Positions 29,227 to 30,051 of a DNA stretch of 30,051 nucleotides are shown piece after piece. The notes below the pieces were generated by a model. It searched no databases. It was not told the DNA's origin and saw only the letters and a program-made list of their open reading frames with translations. The translations under genes and the position numbers were made by a program. Numbering within the stretch: position 1 is the stretch's first letter; each line of letters opens with the position of its first letter. This stretch comes from Lachnospiraceae bacterium (lineage in GTDB: Bacteria; Bacillota; Clostridia; Lachnospirales; Lachnospiraceae), in contig VSNY01000034.1 of the NCBI GenBank assembly GCA_009774535.1, positions 1 to 30,051 on the forward strand. Reading direction: 5' to 3'.

Positions 29227-30051
29227 ATGTATGATGTCATTGTAATCGGCGCCGGTCCGGCCGGAAGTACTGCAGCGAAAGTGCTGGCAGAAAAAGGATA
29301 TCAGGTGCTGCTTTTAGAAAAATTTAAAATGCCGCGTTATAAATCCTGCTCTGGAATTCTGATTCAAAAAACGATGAATCTGGTTGCGCAGTATTTGAAC
29401 GAAGAGATACCAGAGTCTGTGACGTGTGTTCCGGCTGATAACCGGGGGATGGTGTTTACAAACGACCGGGGGAAAGAGTATTTATTTGAACAGAAAGGTC
29501 TGAATATCTGGCGCAGTTCGTTTGATTATTGGCTGGCGCAGAAGGCGCAAGACTGCGGCGCAGTAGTCAGGGATGATGCGATTGTACTTCACTGTGAGGA
29601 AAAAGAGCGACGCGTATGTGTGACATTGCGCGAAAAAAATCCGCATTCCCAGGACGATGGCACGGCGGCAGCGGATACTTATACAGAAGAAGCCAGATAT
29701 GTGATTGACTGCGAAGGTGTGGGAGGAATGCTGAAACATAAGCTTTTGAAAACAGCGCCTGCCTATATTACAACGTTTCAGACGTTCAGCCAGGGAAGCA
29801 TCGCGCTGGACCCACATTATTTTTATGCGTATCTGCAGCCGGAATTATCGGAATACGACGCATGGTTTAACGTAAAAGATGATCTTATCGTACTTGGGGT
29901 TGCAGGAAAAGATACTGGCAGAATCCGCCAGTTTTATGACAGGTTTCTTACTTATATGAAAAGGTGTCATCATCTGCAGCTTCAAAAGCAGCTGAAATCG
30001 GAAAAATGGCTGATGCCGCAAATCCGTCCGGGCTGTCATATTGATTATGGA
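29227..30051 (+). CDS. FAD-dependent oxidoreductase, geranylgeranyl reductase family (partial, 3' end cut)
   Basis: The frame is open to the last base of the window, giving 275 residues without a stop. The N-terminus MYDVIVIGAGPAGSTAAKVLA is a classic Rossmann FAD-binding motif, followed by LLLEKFKMPRYKSCSG, which is typical of the geranylgeranyl reductase / FixC-like flavoprotein family. A second FAD segment, VIDCEGVGG, lies near 160. Relatives reduce isoprenoid chains or serve as electron-transfer oxidoreductases; the substrate here cannot be named. The ATG follows AAAGAGGAAGTGGAT. It lies downstream of the AraC-family gene on the same strand. A TTGACA at 29180-29185 is too close to the start to be a convincing promoter. 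Confidence 0.88.
   Translation, partial: MYDVIVIGAGPAGSTAAKVLAEKGYQVLLLEKFKMPRYKSCSGILIQKTMNLVAQYLNEEIPESVTCVPADNRGMVFTNDRGKEYLFEQKGLNIWRSSFDYWLAQKAQDCGAVVRDDAIVLHCEEKERRVCVTLREKNPHSQDDGTAAADTYTEEARYVIDCEGVGGMLKHKLLKTAPAYITTFQTFSQGSIALDPHYFYAYLQPELSEYDAWFNVKDDLIVLGVAGKDTGRIRQFYDRFLTYMKRCHHLQLQKQLKSEKWLMPQIRPGCHIDYG

Overview
The window reads as chromosomal DNA of a low-to-mid G+C anaerobic Bacillota, most likely a Lachnospiraceae-type Clostridia. Supporting signs are strong AGGAGG ribosome-binding sites, TTGACA/TATAAT promoters, a YlmC/YmxH sporulation-type protein, PrkC/PrpC signalling, a meso-DAP-type MurE, and an FprA flavodiiron protein typical of strict anaerobes. No rRNA, tRNA, CRISPR array, prophage or insertion sequence was seen. 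Most of the window is housekeeping DNA with dense co-directional genes; the ends and the 4.7-8.5 kb block are more accessory.

Layout. (1) 1-4628: a beta-glucoside operon, licT - bglP - 6-phospho-beta-glucosidase. A sigma-A-like promoter, a RAT antiterminator target and an overlapping intrinsic terminator lie ahead of licT. (2) 4718-8456, minus strand: an unusual acyl-CoA dehydrogenase / EtfA C-terminal domain / rubredoxin fusion, followed by an FprA flavodiiron protein, its terminator, and a small TMEM229-like membrane protein. (3) 8457-8776: a divergent promoter region. (4) 8777-22316, plus strand: murE, priA, def, fmt, a YugP-type zinc peptidase, rsmB, rlmN, a PP2C phosphatase, a PASTA kinase, rsgA and thiN. 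This is the well-known Firmicute priA-to-thiN cluster, here without rpe between rsgA and thiN. (5) 22411-26578, plus strand: ychF, ylmC-like, nrdR, yqeG-like, rpiB, efp and an FlK-like thioesterase. (6) 26621-30051: a bidirectional terminator, a convergent S1-domain protein, a 62-aa orphan small protein with a very strong terminator, a divergent AraC-family regulator, and an FAD-dependent oxidoreductase of the geranylgeranyl-reductase family cut by the window end.

How the genes work together. The bgl operon imports and phosphorylates beta-glucosides and cleaves the 6-phospho sugars, with LicT sensing PTS flux. The murE-thiN block couples cell-wall precursor synthesis, replication restart, N-terminal formyl-Met handling, rRNA methylation, ribosome assembly and muropeptide-responsive Ser/Thr phosphorylation.

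The most interesting candidate for an undescribed system is the fusion plus FprA pair. The fusion carries an acyl-CoA-oxidising flavin, an ETF-type flavin domain and a rubredoxin iron centre in one chain. Next to it is the enzyme class that takes electrons from rubredoxin to reduce O2 or NO. I infer a two-protein acyl-CoA:oxygen (or NO) oxidoreductase, possibly under PerR-type control. That is inference from domain content and gene order, not a demonstrated activity.
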